64,000 nucleotides of DNA, taken from contig NZ_FOXM01000010.1 in the NCBI RefSeq assembly GCF_900115715.1, positions 109,421 to 173,420 on the forward strand, in the 5' to 3' direction. Of the stretch, positions 49,814 to 58,985 are shown piece by piece. Every line of letters begins with the position of its first letter. Position 1 is the stretch's first letter. A program made the position numbers and the translations under genes. The DNA is from Geopseudomonas sagittaria. GTDB lineage: Bacteria; Pseudomonadota; Gammaproteobacteria; Pseudomonadales; Pseudomonadaceae. The notes beneath the pieces were generated by a model. That model saw only the letters and a list, made by a program, of their open reading frames with translations, ran no database searches and was not told the DNA's origin.

Positions 49814-50182
49814 TCAGCCGAGCAGAATGACGCCCCACACCAGGGCGATCATCGACAGCGTCACCGCCTGGGCAGCGCTGCCCATGTCCTTGGCGTTCTT
49901 GGACAGCGGATGGCGCTCGAGGGAGATGCGGTCGATTGCCGCTTCCACCGCCGAGTTGAGCAGTTCGACGATCAGCGCCAGCAGGCACACGGCGATCAGG
50001 ATGGCGCGCTCGCCGCGACTAACTTCGAGGAGGAAGGCCAGCGGCACCAGCAGGGCATTGAGCATGACCAGCTGGCGGAACGCCGCCTCACCACCGAAGG
50101 CCGCGCGCAGGCCATCCCACGAATAGCCGGTAGCGTTGAGGATGCGTTTGAGGCCGGTCTGGCCCTTGAAGGGTGACAGCAT
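49814..50182 (-). CDS. dgkA: Diacylglycerol kinase
   Basis: DgkA (122 aa) is a trimeric inner-membrane kinase that recycles diacylglycerol to phosphatidic acid. Three hydrophobic helices (about 30-48, 54-73 and 98-118) surround the active-site motif with IVELLNSAVEAAIDRIS (about 68-84); the catalytic glutamates are E69 and E76 of that stretch. The order erdR-dgkA matches P. aeruginosa PA3604-PA3603. Its stop is 10 bp from the convergent finR stop. Confidence 0.94.
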   Translation of the reverse strand: MLSPFKGQTGLKRILNATGYSWDGLRAAFGGEAAFRQLVMLNALLVPLAFLLEVSRGERAILIAVCLLALIVELLNSAVEAAIDRISLERHPLSKNAKDMGSAAQAVTLSMIALVWGVILLG

Positions 50183-50230
50183 GTGCGGGCGTCCGTAGCG
50201 AGGGGCCGGCAGTCTGGCAGTGGCGGCCTG

Positions 50231-50258
50231 AAAAAAACGTCAAGCAGGCCACGCCTGC
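50231..50258 (-). terminator. Possible terminator of erdR
   Basis: On the minus strand a GCAGGC/GCCTGC stem (50253-50258 and 50244-50249) is followed by TTGACG and then seven Ts (50237-50231). The 6-nt gap between stem and T-run weakens the call. Confidence 0.4.
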
Positions 50259-50271
50259 CCTGCCGGGCGCG

Positions 50272-50922
50272 TCAGGCCGCCGGCAGCGACTCCATCTGTT
50301 GCAGCAGCAGGGCCGCCTGGGTGCGGGTACGCACGCCCAGCTTGCGGAAGATCGCGGTGACGTGGGCCTTGACCGTGGCTTCCGAGACGCTCAGCTCGTA
50401 GGCGATCTGCTTGTTCAGCAGCCCTTCGCAGACCATGGTCAGCACGCGGAACTGCTGCGGGGTCAGGCTGGCCAGCCCTTCGCTGACGGCCCGCACCTCG
50501 TCGCTGAGGACAGAGGCTTCCTCGAGCTGCGGCGGCCACCAGACATCGCCATCGAGCACCGCACGCACGGCCAGCTGGATCGTTTCCAGCGGGCTGGACT
50601 TGGGAATGAAGCCACTGGCGCCGAATTCACGCGAGCGCTGGACCACCGCCGCCTCTTCCTGAGCCGAGACCATCACCACCGGGATCTGCGGATACTGGCC
50701 ACGCAGCAGCACCAGGCCGGAAAAGCCGTAGGCACCGGGCATGTTGAGGTCGAGCAGGACCAGATCCCAGTCGCGCTTTTCGTTCAACCGCGCTTCCAGT
50801 TCGGCGATACTGGCCACCTCCACCAGGTGCGCCTCCGAGCCGAGCCCCATGCTCAGAGCCTGTTGCAGGGCGCTGCGAAACAACGGATGGTCGTCGGCAA
50901 TCAGTATTTCGTAGGCGGCCAT
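50272..50922 (-). CDS. erdR: ErdR-type LuxR-family response regulator
   Basis: A 216-aa response regulator: the receiver domain (1-125) has phospho-acceptor D58 (VLLDLNMPG), and the C-terminal LuxR helix-turn-helix covers LTPQQFRVLTMVCEGLLNKQ and AYELSVSEATVKAHVTAIFRKLG. It matches ErdR (PA3604), which helps control ethanol and acetate metabolism in P. aeruginosa. No cognate sensor is adjacent. ATG at 50922 (MAAYEILIADDHPLF) is chosen as the conserved start. A hairpin with a T-run lies in its upstream leader. Confidence 0.92.
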   Translation of the reverse strand: MAAYEILIADDHPLFRSALQQALSMGLGSEAHLVEVASIAELEARLNEKRDWDLVLLDLNMPGAYGFSGLVLLRGQYPQIPVVMVSAQEEAAVVQRSREFGASGFIPKSSPLETIQLAVRAVLDGDVWWPPQLEEASVLSDEVRAVSEGLASLTPQQFRVLTMVCEGLLNKQIAYELSVSEATVKAHVTAIFRKLGVRTRTQAALLLQQMESLPAA

Positions 50923-51000
50923 GATGGTTCCTGTTGTTGTTCTGAACGGGCGGGGGCGCAAGCGGCGCTCAGGATGCCGAGCACACCCTATACGGTCAAG

Positions 51001-51032
51001 AAAAATACCCGCAAAGCCCCTGGGGGCTTTGC
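51001..51032 (-). promoter_or_regulatory. Hairpin with T-run upstream of erdR (possible leader attenuator)
   Basis: On the minus strand a perfect 10-bp stem GCAAAGCCCC/GGGGCTTTGC (51023-51032 and 51011-51020) is followed by GGGTATTTTTC. It reads like a rho-independent terminator pointing at erdR, yet no minus-strand gene ends upstream of it. A leftward -10-like TAGAAT lies at 51073-51068. Confidence 0.45.
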
Positions 51033-51115
51033 GCCGCGACACTCATCGGGTCACGCGAGTTCCCTGATTCTACCTTGTCGAGGCTGATCTTCGCCTTTTT
51101 TTCCAAGGAGCCACC

Positions 51116-52006
51116 ATGCGCAACCAGGCCTTGCGTGCCGATCTGCTGATGCTGCTCACCGCCCTCATCTGGGGCAGCACCTTCGTCGCCCAGCGCCTGG
51201 GCATGAACGAGATCGGCCCCTTTCTCTACTCCGGCCTGCGCTTCGCCCTGGGTGCCCTGGCGCTGCTGCCGTTGCTGCTGTACCGGCCAGCCGGCGCCGC
51301 CGTGCCGACGCCCGTCAGCCGCAGCCTGCTGCTCGGCGGACTGCTGCTCGGCCTGGCACTGACCATCGGGATCAACCTGCAGCAGGTCGGCCTGCTGTTT
51401 ACCAGCGTGACCAACGCCGGCTTCATTACCGGCCTGTACGTGATCATGGTGCCGCTGCTCGGCCTGTTGATCGGCCAGCGTACCGGCTTGGGCACCTGGC
51501 TGGGCGCCAGCCTGGCGGTCGTCGGCATGGCCCTGCTGAGCATCGGCGCGGACTTCCGGGTGGCCCCCGGCGACTGGCTGCAACTGGCCGGCGCGCTGGC
51601 CTGGGGCGTGCATGTGCTGCTGGTCGGCGCCCTGGCCAGCCGCCACGACCCGGTGCGTATCGCCTTTCTGCAGTTTCTCACCTGTGCCGGGCTGAGCCTG
51701 CTGCTGGCCCTGCTGTTCGAGGAGATCGACAGCGCGGCGATCCTGCGCGCCGGGCCGGCCATCCTCTATGGCGGGCTGATCTCGGTGGGCATCGGCTACA
51801 CCCTGCAGGTGGTGGCGCAGCAGCACGCCATCGCCTCGCACGCGGCGATCATCCTGTCCCTGGAAGCGGTGTTCGCCGCGATTGCCGGCGCCCTGGTGCT
51901 CGGTGAAGCGCTGGCGCCGCGCGGCTACCTGGGCTGCACGCTGATGCTCGCCGGCATGCTGGTTGCCCAGCTGTGGCCACGCCGCGCCGACGCGCTCAGG
52001 GCGTGA
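51116..52006 (+). CDS. EamA-family (DMT) transporter
   Basis: A 296-aa membrane protein with ten predicted helices in two EamA repeats (about 8-140 and 150-290). It begins MRNQALRADLLMLLTALIWGSTFVAQ, a typical EamA start. Substrates in this family range from amino acids to nucleotide sugars and cannot be assigned. Its end overlaps the convergent tapT end by 11 bp. Confidence 0.87.
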   Translation: MRNQALRADLLMLLTALIWGSTFVAQRLGMNEIGPFLYSGLRFALGALALLPLLLYRPAGAAVPTPVSRSLLLGGLLLGLALTIGINLQQVGLLFTSVTNAGFITGLYVIMVPLLGLLIGQRTGLGTWLGASLAVVGMALLSIGADFRVAPGDWLQLAGALAWGVHVLLVGALASRHDPVRIAFLQFLTCAGLSLLLALLFEEIDSAAILRAGPAILYGGLISVGIGYTLQVVAQQHAIASHAAIILSLEAVFAAIAGALVLGEALAPRGYLGCTLMLAGMLVAQLWPRRADALRA

Positions 52007-52709
52007 ACGGGCGCAGCCGCTGGTGGGCAGCGCTGTGCTCGTCCAGCGGCAGCTGACGCTTGAAGCCGAGATAACGCTCGCTGAACACGTCGAGATAGGC
52101 ATCCAGCGCCTCGGCCGCGGGACTGTCGCCGGCCAGCTCCAGGCACATGGCCGCCACCTCGGCGGTGCACAGGTGCTCGCCGCGCGTCGAGCGACGCAGG
52201 CGGTAGCGCGACTGCTGCTCGGGGGTCAGGCTGAGCACCGGGAAACGATCCAGGTAGGGACTCTTGCGGAACATCTTGCGCGCCTCGGTCCAGGTGGCAT
52301 CCAGCAGGATGAACAGCGGCCGCTTGCCGCTGGCCGGCTCGACCGTCTGCACCACCCGCGGCGGCTCGGCATATTCGGCCGGGAACACCACGTAGGGTTG
52401 CCACTGCGGATCCTCGAGCAGCGCCAGCAGGCGCTCGTCGACCTCGACCCGCGACCAGCCGAAGGCGCTGTTGTCGGCCACCACGTCGGCGATCAGCCAG
52501 CCGGTGTTGCTCGGCTTGAGCGCCTCGATGTCGTGCATCAGCAGGCACACGGCGGCGTGCGCCGCCACCTTGGGGCGCCAGGCGCACATGCAGTGGCTGT
52601 GCGCCAGCCGGCAGTCCGCACAGCGCGGGATGCGCGAGCCGCGGGCGACGAAGGGCTTGAGGCTGCGGGCCAGGCGCTCGGTGCGCAAGCGGGCGACACT
52701 GTTGCTCAT
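51996..52709 (-). CDS. tapT: DTW-domain tRNA-uridine aminocarboxypropyltransferase (TapT type)
   Basis: A 237-aa DTW-domain protein. The cysteine cluster C30, C33, C40, C42 (RCADCRLAHSHCMC) probably binds zinc; the DTW signature reads DATWTEARKMF (about 135-145), followed by SPYLDRFPVLSL. TapT (YfiP) makes the acp3U47 modification in tRNA variable loops using SAM. ATG at 52709 is the conserved family start. It overlaps the EamA gene at its 3' end. Confidence 0.88.
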   Translation of the reverse strand: MSNSVARLRTERLARSLKPFVARGSRIPRCADCRLAHSHCMCAWRPKVAAHAAVCLLMHDIEALKPSNTGWLIADVVADNSAFGWSRVEVDERLLALLEDPQWQPYVVFPAEYAEPPRVVQTVEPASGKRPLFILLDATWTEARKMFRKSPYLDRFPVLSLTPEQQSRYRLRRSTRGEHLCTAEVAAMCLELAGDSPAAEALDAYLDVFSERYLGFKRQLPLDEHSAAHQRLRPFTP

Positions 52710-52922
52710 CGGCCGGCACCCGGCCCGGCAGGCAACGACAACGAACGAGGCGCGGCGGCGAGTAGAGGCATGCGAACTCCAAGGAGGTTGCCCGGACAGT
52801 CCGGGAAAGGCGCGGCAGTCTAGCAGAGCCGCACGCGCGGACCGACGTCAGGGGTATGATGGTGCACCGCGAACCTGCCGCCCAACGGCAGGTCGAACGG
52901 TCAGGTTTCCAGGAGTATTCCC

Positions 52923-53324
52923 ATGCATCGTCTCTTCACCCTGCTGGCCGCCCTGCTGGCCGCATCCACCGTCCAGGCGGCCTCGCTGCAGGACTTCGAG
53001 CTGAACAAGCAACTCAAGGCGGTGGCCAAGCAAAGCAGTGTCGGAACACCGCGGGCGATCAACGCGGACATCCTCGACCAGGGCTACACGGTCGAGGGCA
53101 ACCAGCTGATCAATCACCTCAGCGTGCGCGCCTCGCACGCCAACGAGATGCGCGGCAATCCGGACGCCGTCCGCCAGCAGCTGCGCGCCAGCGTCTGCCA
53201 GAACCCGGGCTATCGTCAGCTGCTGAGCCAGGGGGCGGTGCTGGCCTACTCCTTCAGCGAGCACAAGAGCAACCGCCCGGTGACCACCGAGCGCTTCCAG
53301 GCCACGGACTGCGGCCTGCGCTGA
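52923..53324 (+). CDS. PA3611-like small periplasmic protein
   Basis: A 133-aa exported protein with a signal peptide (about 1-19, MHRLFTLLAALLAASTVQA). The mature part is alpha/beta with two cysteines (C100-type in SVCQNPGYRQ and the near-terminal TDCGLR), likely a disulfide. It resembles PA3611, a secreted protein reported as quorum-sensing-regulated and linked to virulence in P. aeruginosa. Its activity is unknown. AGGAG lies 6 bp before the ATG. Confidence 0.82.
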   Translation: MHRLFTLLAALLAASTVQAASLQDFELNKQLKAVAKQSSVGTPRAINADILDQGYTVEGNQLINHLSVRASHANEMRGNPDAVRQQLRASVCQNPGYRQLLSQGAVLAYSFSEHKSNRPVTTERFQATDCGLR

Positions 53325-53388
53325 GTCCACCGCCCCTTAAACCCAACCAGTTACCCTGCCCGCCAGCCGCGGGCCAGGGCTGCGGCAT

Positions 53389-55794
53389 TCAGCGCAGGAT
53401 GCTCGGATCGCCCTTGCCGGCCAGGGCAGCGGCCTCCTCGCCGGTCAGCAGCGCGGTACGCGGCACGTCCATCAGCCGCGCACAGGCCGACACCACATTT
53501 GCCCAGCAGGCGCGGTTGGCGAACAGCATGCCGGCTTCGTCGAAGGTGCCGCCCCGGTTGCGATAGCCCAGCGCGGCACTCTGGCTGGCATCCGGGAGGA
53601 GCGGCCACAGGTGGCCGCGCGCCACCTCCGGGCGCATGTGGGTGAGCAGCACGCGGCGCCCCATCCGCGCCGGGAACAGCCGCGCGCGCAGGGCTTCGTC
53701 GGCCACCACCTGCTGCTCGAGCAGGTCGCGCGGGGCGCGGAAGCGCCCCGGCTCCTGCAGATAGACTAGGCGGTAGGCATAGCCGACCTCCTCCAGCCGC
53801 CTGGCCGCCCGCTGCATCTCCGCCAGTTGGTAGCTGCCGTTGGCGATCAGCAGCAGCGGCTCGCTGCCCTCCCGCTCCTGCACCACGATGGCGCCGTCAC
53901 GGGCCAGCTGACGGGCCTGCTCGGCATCGAACACACCAGGCCGCTCGCGCTTGGGCACCACCAGACAGGCCAGCCGGCCGCGGCTCTGGTAGATCTGCGG
54001 CAGCAGCGCCAGGGTGCTGTTGTGGTCGGCGGGGAACAGCACGCACACCGCATCGCTCATCTCGCCCAGCAGCGCCTCGCAGAAGGTGGTGTCCTGGTGC
54101 GACTGCTGGTTCTTGCCGTTCTCCCAGGTGTGCGAGGTGGCCACCAGCGGCCAGCCGAGCCAACCGGCCGGACGCCCGACCTCGTGCTGCTGGCGGGCGA
54201 AGATCAGGGTCTGGCGCACCGCACCGAGCATCTTCACGCAGAAGGCCTCGTAGCTGGCCACCAGGTTGAGGCCGCCCTGGTTGGCCAGACAGGCCGACAC
54301 CACCGCCTCTTCGTTGAGTGCGGTGATGATGTGGCCGTGGACGGCCTCCTCGTCGCTTTCCGGCGCGCTGACGCGGTGCTTGAGCGCCTGCAGTACGCCG
54401 CCGAGACGGTTGCTGGCCAGCTCGTCGGGATTGCCGACCCGCGGGCGCAGCTGCGGGTTGGCCGCCACCAGGTCGACGAAGAAGCGGTCGATGGCGCTCA
54501 TCGGCGAGCACACCTGGTCATGGAAGTGCAATTCGGGGATGCGCGGCAGCTCGGGATGACGCACGGCCAGCGCATGGTCCCGCTCCAGCGGCCGCCCGCC
54601 GCGCAGGGCGGCAAAACGCTCGAGAGCCTGGTGCAGCTCGTCCGGCGCCACCCACAGCGGCGCAACGCTGGCGTTGAACAACCGGCGGGCCTCGGCGTCG
54701 TCGTGCGGATTGCCCGGCAGCGGCAGGTTGTGCGCGGCGTTCTCGCCGGCGCCGTGAAAGCCGAAGCCCTTGATGGTCTCGGCGATCGCATAAGGCATGG
54801 GCAGCGGATAGTCGAGGATGCCGCGATTCTTCTCGTCCACGCGGTGGGCCAGCCGCTGCTCCAGCTCGTACAGGGTACAGACGAAGGCGGCCGGGTCGCG
54901 GCCGTCGAAGCGGATCGGATCGAACCCGCAGTGGCGCAGATGCTCGACGAAGCCCTGCACGCCCGCGTGGGTGCCCAGCTCGGTGCGCTGCTCGATGCGC
55001 CTACCGTTGGCGATCATCACCGGCAGAGCCACCCCGCAGTCCTCGGCGCGCCACCAGCGCGGCATCCAGTCGCTGCCGCGCTGCTCCTCGGCCGCGCCGT
55101 CGGAGAGGAAGGCCACCAACGTCTCGCCGGGCAGCGGCTGGTGGGCGTACTGCAGCTCGGCAAAGCCGAGATAGCCGCCCTCGGCGCTGCCGCCGGCGGT
55201 ATGCGGATTGACGTGGCTGCCCAGCGGCACGCCGGGCAGGCCGTCGGGCGCCTGGGCATAGCTGTAGAAATCACCGACCAGGCGGTTCAATCCCTCGGCG
55301 TCCCGAGCGTAGCGCGCCGCCTGCTCGGGGTGCAGGTTGCCGGTCAGCACGTTGAGCGCCTCGATGGCCGCCACGCAATGCCCTTGGCCCATGGTCCAGG
55401 CGCGGGTCTGTCCGGTCAGCGCATTCAGCGCCAGGTAGCCGGCATACGCCGGCACCATGTTCAGGGCGCCGCCGGTGTGACCTTCGGGACGGGCCTTGAA
55501 GTCCTCGGCCTCGAGCGCGGCACCGTCGAGACACACGCGCCGCGCGTAGGTCATGTGCACGACCAGCCACAGGCCGGCGCAGGTCAGTCGGTCGAGGGCC
55601 TGGAACAGGCGGTAGACACTGGTAAGATCGGGTTGGTGACCGGCCTGCACCAGCTGGTGGGCCAGGCGGAACACCGCCGCCTGGGTGGTCGGCGAGTGCT
55701 CCAGCGGACCACGCCCCCCCGCCCACTCGGCAAAGGCCGGCTCGGAAAGCGCATGGGCCTGCAGTTCTTCGGCGCTGGGCAAAAGCTGACTCAT
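53389..55794 (-). CDS. Phosphoketolase (XFP family)
   Basis: An 801-aa thiamine-diphosphate enzyme that splits xylulose-5-phosphate (and fructose-6-phosphate in some members) into acetyl phosphate and a smaller sugar phosphate. N-terminal PP-domain motif SDGAAEEQRGSDWMPRWW, the family block GQGHCVAAIEALNVLTG, and C-terminal segments FCVKMLGAVRQTLIF and SHTWENGKNQQSHQD are present. Length is normal. ATG at 55794 has GGAG 8 bp upstream. No pta or ackA is adjacent. It corresponds to PA3613. Confidence 0.9.
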   Translation of the reverse strand: MSQLLPSAEELQAHALSEPAFAEWAGGRGPLEHSPTTQAAVFRLAHQLVQAGHQPDLTSVYRLFQALDRLTCAGLWLVVHMTYARRVCLDGAALEAEDFKARPEGHTGGALNMVPAYAGYLALNALTGQTRAWTMGQGHCVAAIEALNVLTGNLHPEQAARYARDAEGLNRLVGDFYSYAQAPDGLPGVPLGSHVNPHTAGGSAEGGYLGFAELQYAHQPLPGETLVAFLSDGAAEEQRGSDWMPRWWRAEDCGVALPVMIANGRRIEQRTELGTHAGVQGFVEHLRHCGFDPIRFDGRDPAAFVCTLYELEQRLAHRVDEKNRGILDYPLPMPYAIAETIKGFGFHGAGENAAHNLPLPGNPHDDAEARRLFNASVAPLWVAPDELHQALERFAALRGGRPLERDHALAVRHPELPRIPELHFHDQVCSPMSAIDRFFVDLVAANPQLRPRVGNPDELASNRLGGVLQALKHRVSAPESDEEAVHGHIITALNEEAVVSACLANQGGLNLVASYEAFCVKMLGAVRQTLIFARQQHEVGRPAGWLGWPLVATSHTWENGKNQQSHQDTTFCEALLGEMSDAVCVLFPADHNSTLALLPQIYQSRGRLACLVVPKRERPGVFDAEQARQLARDGAIVVQEREGSEPLLLIANGSYQLAEMQRAARRLEEVGYAYRLVYLQEPGRFRAPRDLLEQQVVADEALRARLFPARMGRRVLLTHMRPEVARGHLWPLLPDASQSAALGYRNRGGTFDEAGMLFANRACWANVVSACARLMDVPRTALLTGEEAAALAGKGDPSILR

Positions 55795-55917
55795 GGGCAA
55801 GACTCCAAAGCAGGGTTGGGGGTAGTCTAGAACGACGAGACCATTTGCGGCTGATTTGTATCAAGGCCCTGCCAGACCTCCGGCAGGCGGTCGCGCCAAG
55901 CGGAACAAGGAGTTTTT

Positions 55918-57321
55918 ATGGCCCTTCTCACCTTTTACGGCGCCATCCAGCAGGTGACCGGCTCCCGCTACCTGATCGAGACGCGCGACGGCGCGCGGGT
56001 GCTGCTGGAGTGTGGTATGTGCCAGGGGCGGCGCGAAGAGGAGGCGCACAACAGCGAAGCCTTCCCCTTCGACCCTCTGCAGCTGGATGCCGTGGTGATC
56101 TCCCATGCCCATATCGATCACAGCGGCCTGCTGCCGCGGCTGGCGGCCAAGGGCTACCGCGGACCGATCTACGCGACCGATGCCACCTGTGAGCTGCTGC
56201 AACTGATGCTGATGGACTCGGCGCACATTCAGGAAAGCGACGCCGAGTGGGAAAACAAGTGGCGCGCCCGCCAGGACAAACCCTTGGTGGAGCCGCTGTA
56301 CACCGAGGCCGATGCCGAGCTGGCCCTCACGCTGCGTCGGCCAGTAGTGTACGGTCAGACCGTGGAAGTGGCTCGCGGCGTCAAGGTGACCTTCCACGAC
56401 GCCGGCCACATCCTCGGCTCGGCGATTGTCGAGCTGGAGGTGCACGACCACGGCCTGACCCGCCGCCTGGTGTTCTCCGGCGACCTGGGCAATGCCTGCA
56501 CACCGTTGATGCGCGACCCTACCCCGCTGGGCGAGGCCGACGTGGTGCTGATGGAATCGACCTACGGCGACCGCGATCACCGCTGCGACGAGGACACCCT
56601 CGACGAGCTGGCCGAGATCCTCCAGCAGGCCCATCGCGACGGCGGCAACGTGCTGATTCCCGCCTTCGCCGTCGGCCGCACCCAGGATCTGATCTTCCAT
56701 CTCGGCCGTTTCTACCAGCAAGGTCGCCTGCCGCAGCAGGCGGTGTTCCTCGACAGCCCCATGGCGATCCAGGCCAACGCCATCTACCACCGCTTCCATG
56801 AGCAGTTCGACGCCAAGGATCGCGAAACACTGATCAACCACGGCGTCACCAAGGTCGAGGACTGGCTGCCGATCCTGCGCTGCACGCCCCGAGTCGAGGA
56901 CTCGATGGCGATCAACCGCATCCAGAGCGGGGCGATCATCATCGCCGGCAGCGGCATGTGCAACGGTGGGCGCATCGTCCACCACCTCAAGTACAACCTG
57001 TGGCGCAAGGAGTGCCATATCGTGTTCCCCGGCTTCCAGGCCAAGGGCACGCTGGGACGCGCCATCGTCGATGGCGCGCCGACCGTGCGCGTCCTGCGCC
57101 AGCGCATCGCGGTCAAGGCACAGGTGCACACCCTGGGTGGCTTCTCCGCCCACGCCGGCCAGTCACAATTGCTCGAGTGGGTGAAACACTTCGACCACAG
57201 ACCGGAGCTATACCTAGTGCATGGGGAACTGGAAAAAATGAAGGTGCTGCAACAGGCACTGCACGATCGCCTGCAGTGGACTGCCAACATCCCGGAACCG
57301 GGTGAGCAGATCGCACTCTGA
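55918..57321 (+). CDS. Beta-CASP metallo-hydrolase (RNA-processing type)
   Basis: A 467-aa metallo-beta-lactamase-fold protein with a beta-CASP insertion, the arrangement of CPSF73/YSH1-type and RNase J-like nucleases. The zinc motif is HAHIDHSG (H63, H65, D67, H68), with DAGHILGSAIVELE and SGDLGN further on. The beta-CASP and RMMBL parts include AIIIAGSGMCNGGRIVHHLK and SAHAGQSQLLEWV. RNA cleavage is inferred from the family. It is followed after 28 bp by the LOG-family gene, as PA3614-PA3615. Confidence 0.9.
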   Translation: MALLTFYGAIQQVTGSRYLIETRDGARVLLECGMCQGRREEEAHNSEAFPFDPLQLDAVVISHAHIDHSGLLPRLAAKGYRGPIYATDATCELLQLMLMDSAHIQESDAEWENKWRARQDKPLVEPLYTEADAELALTLRRPVVYGQTVEVARGVKVTFHDAGHILGSAIVELEVHDHGLTRRLVFSGDLGNACTPLMRDPTPLGEADVVLMESTYGDRDHRCDEDTLDELAEILQQAHRDGGNVLIPAFAVGRTQDLIFHLGRFYQQGRLPQQAVFLDSPMAIQANAIYHRFHEQFDAKDRETLINHGVTKVEDWLPILRCTPRVEDSMAINRIQSGAIIIAGSGMCNGGRIVHHLKYNLWRKECHIVFPGFQAKGTLGRAIVDGAPTVRVLRQRIAVKAQVHTLGGFSAHAGQSQLLEWVKHFDHRPELYLVHGELEKMKVLQQALHDRLQWTANIPEPGEQIAL

Positions 57322-57349
57322 GCGACGATAAAAACAAGGAGTACATGAC

Positions 57350-58441
57350 ATGGCTTATGAGTCGGATGACTATCTGTCGAGACACTTCCAGACCAGCGGC
57401 ATCGATGTCGGACTGAAGGTCGACGAGCTGGTCGGCCTCAGCGTGCCGCCGGGAAGTCCCAACCAGGCGCTCTATCACGAGATGCTGATGACCGTGGTGC
57501 GCATGGCCGAGGCCGACCGCAACCGCTGGGACGCCAAGATCATGATGCAGACGCTGCGCGAGATGGAGAACGCCTTCAGCATGCTCGAGCAGTTCAAGCG
57601 GCGGCGCAAGGTCACGGTGTTCGGCTCAGCGCGCACCGCACCGGACCACCCGCTGTACCTGCAGGCCCGCGATCTCGGCAAGTTACTGGCCCATCACGAA
57701 CTGATGACGGTGACCGGTGCCGGCGGCGGCATCATGGCCGCGGCCCACGAAGGCGCCGGGCTGGAGCACAGCCTGGGCCTGAACATTGCCCTGCCCTTCG
57801 AGCAGCGCGCCAACGATGTGGTGCACGATACCGGCAACCTGATCTCCTTCCACTTCTTCTTTCTGCGCAAGCTGTTCTTCGTCAAGGAGGCCGATGCCCT
57901 GGTGCTCTGCCCGGGCGGCTTCGGCACCCTGGACGAGGCCCTGGAGGTGCTGACGCTGATCCAGACCGGCAAGAGCCCGATCGTGCCGGTGGTCCTGCTG
58001 GACGTGCCGGAGGGTCGCTACTGGAAGGATGCGCTGCACTTCATGCGCGAGCAGCTGGAAGAAAACGGCTATATCCTGCCCAGCGACATGAACCTGCTCA
58101 AGCTGGTCACCAGCGCGGAGGAAGCGGTGGTGGAAATCACCCATTTCTACCGCAACTACCACTCCAGCCGCTGGCTCAAGGGCTTGTTCGCCCTGCGCAT
58201 GAATCGGCCGCTCAACGCCAGAGCCCTCGCCTACCTGCACGACGAGTTCGCCGACCTGTGCCTGGAGGACGGCTTCCACCAGCAGCCGTACTGCGAACTG
58301 GAGCAGGATGAGCCGGAGTTCCGCCACCTGATCCGCCTGGCCTTCCACTTCAATGGCCGCGACCACGGGCGGCTGCGCGAGCTGATCAACTTCATCAACC
58401 TGCCGGAGAACTGGCAGCGCGAGCTGCCACGCGCCGAATAG
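57350..58441 (+). CDS. LOG-family (TIGR00730-like) Rossmann protein
   Basis: A 363-aa protein with the LOG/lysine-decarboxylase-like Rossmann core: TVTGAGGGIMAAAHEGA (about 118-134) and the signature CPGGFGTLDEALEVLTLIQTGK (about 184-205). LOG proteins hydrolyse nucleoside 5'-monophosphates, releasing cytokinin-like bases. The N-terminal ~85 residues (ESDDYLSRHFQTSGIDVGLK) and the C-terminal ~90 are extensions beyond the ~195-aa LOG core. It matches PA3615 and precedes the shared terminator. Confidence 0.87.
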   Translation: MAYESDDYLSRHFQTSGIDVGLKVDELVGLSVPPGSPNQALYHEMLMTVVRMAEADRNRWDAKIMMQTLREMENAFSMLEQFKRRRKVTVFGSARTAPDHPLYLQARDLGKLLAHHELMTVTGAGGGIMAAAHEGAGLEHSLGLNIALPFEQRANDVVHDTGNLISFHFFFLRKLFFVKEADALVLCPGGFGTLDEALEVLTLIQTGKSPIVPVVLLDVPEGRYWKDALHFMREQLEENGYILPSDMNLLKLVTSAEEAVVEITHFYRNYHSSRWLKGLFALRMNRPLNARALAYLHDEFADLCLEDGFHQQPYCELEQDEPEFRHLIRLAFHFNGRDHGRLRELINFINLPENWQRELPRAE

Positions 58442-58462
58442 CTCCGGTCAGCCGTCCACAGC

Positions 58463-58498
58463 AAAACGCCCCGGCTCACAACGAGCCGGGGCGTTTTT
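58463..58498. terminator. Bidirectional terminator between the LOG gene and recX
   Basis: A 15-bp stem AAAACGCCCCGGCTC/GAGCCGGGGCGTTTT with loop ACAAC (58478-58482), followed by TT and C. The A-rich left arm gives a T-run on the minus strand too, so it can end both the LOG gene and recX transcripts. Confidence 0.92.
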
Positions 58499-58517
58499 TC
58501 ATTGCCAAACCACACCG

Positions 58518-58979
58518 CTAGTCATCACCCGCGCTACGCAGCAAGCGACTGACCGCCTCGTGGGAAAAGCCGCGATAGAGCAGGAAGCGCCCCTGCTTTG
58601 CCCGCTCGCGGGCATCGCCGGGCAGGCCGGCGAAGCGCCGCTGCCACAGCTCGCGCAGGTTTTCCGCCCAGTCGATCGGACTCTCCGCCAGGGCCCGCTC
58701 CACTGCGACACGCGGCAGGCCACGCTGATTCAGCTCGTCACGAATGCGCAGCGGGCCGTAGCCAGCATTCGCCCGGCTGCGGATGAAACTCTCCAGGAAG
58801 CGCTCGTCACTGAGCAGACCCTCCTCGCTCAAGCGCTCGAGCGCGCTGTCGATCAGTTCCGTTTCGGCGCCGCGCTGGCGCAGCTTGCGTGCCAGTTCGG
58901 CACGCCCGTGCTCACGCCGGGCCAGCAGATCCATGGCGGCCCGGCGCACCGCGGCGGGACTGTCGAGCACGACGGCCAT
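58518..58979 (-). CDS. recX: RecX, regulatory protein of RecA
   Basis: RecX (153 aa) binds RecA filaments and blocks their extension. Three helical RecX repeats are visible: [51 protein letters not shown], and [21 protein letters not shown]. It lies 6 bp after recA in the same direction, the conserved recA-recX order. Confidence 0.95.
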   Translation of the reverse strand: MAVVLDSPAAVRRAAMDLLARREHGRAELARKLRQRGAETELIDSALERLSEEGLLSDERFLESFIRSRANAGYGPLRIRDELNQRGLPRVAVERALAESPIDWAENLRELWQRRFAGLPGDARERAKQGRFLLYRGFSHEAVSRLLRSAGDD

Positions 58980-58985
58980 GCTGGT

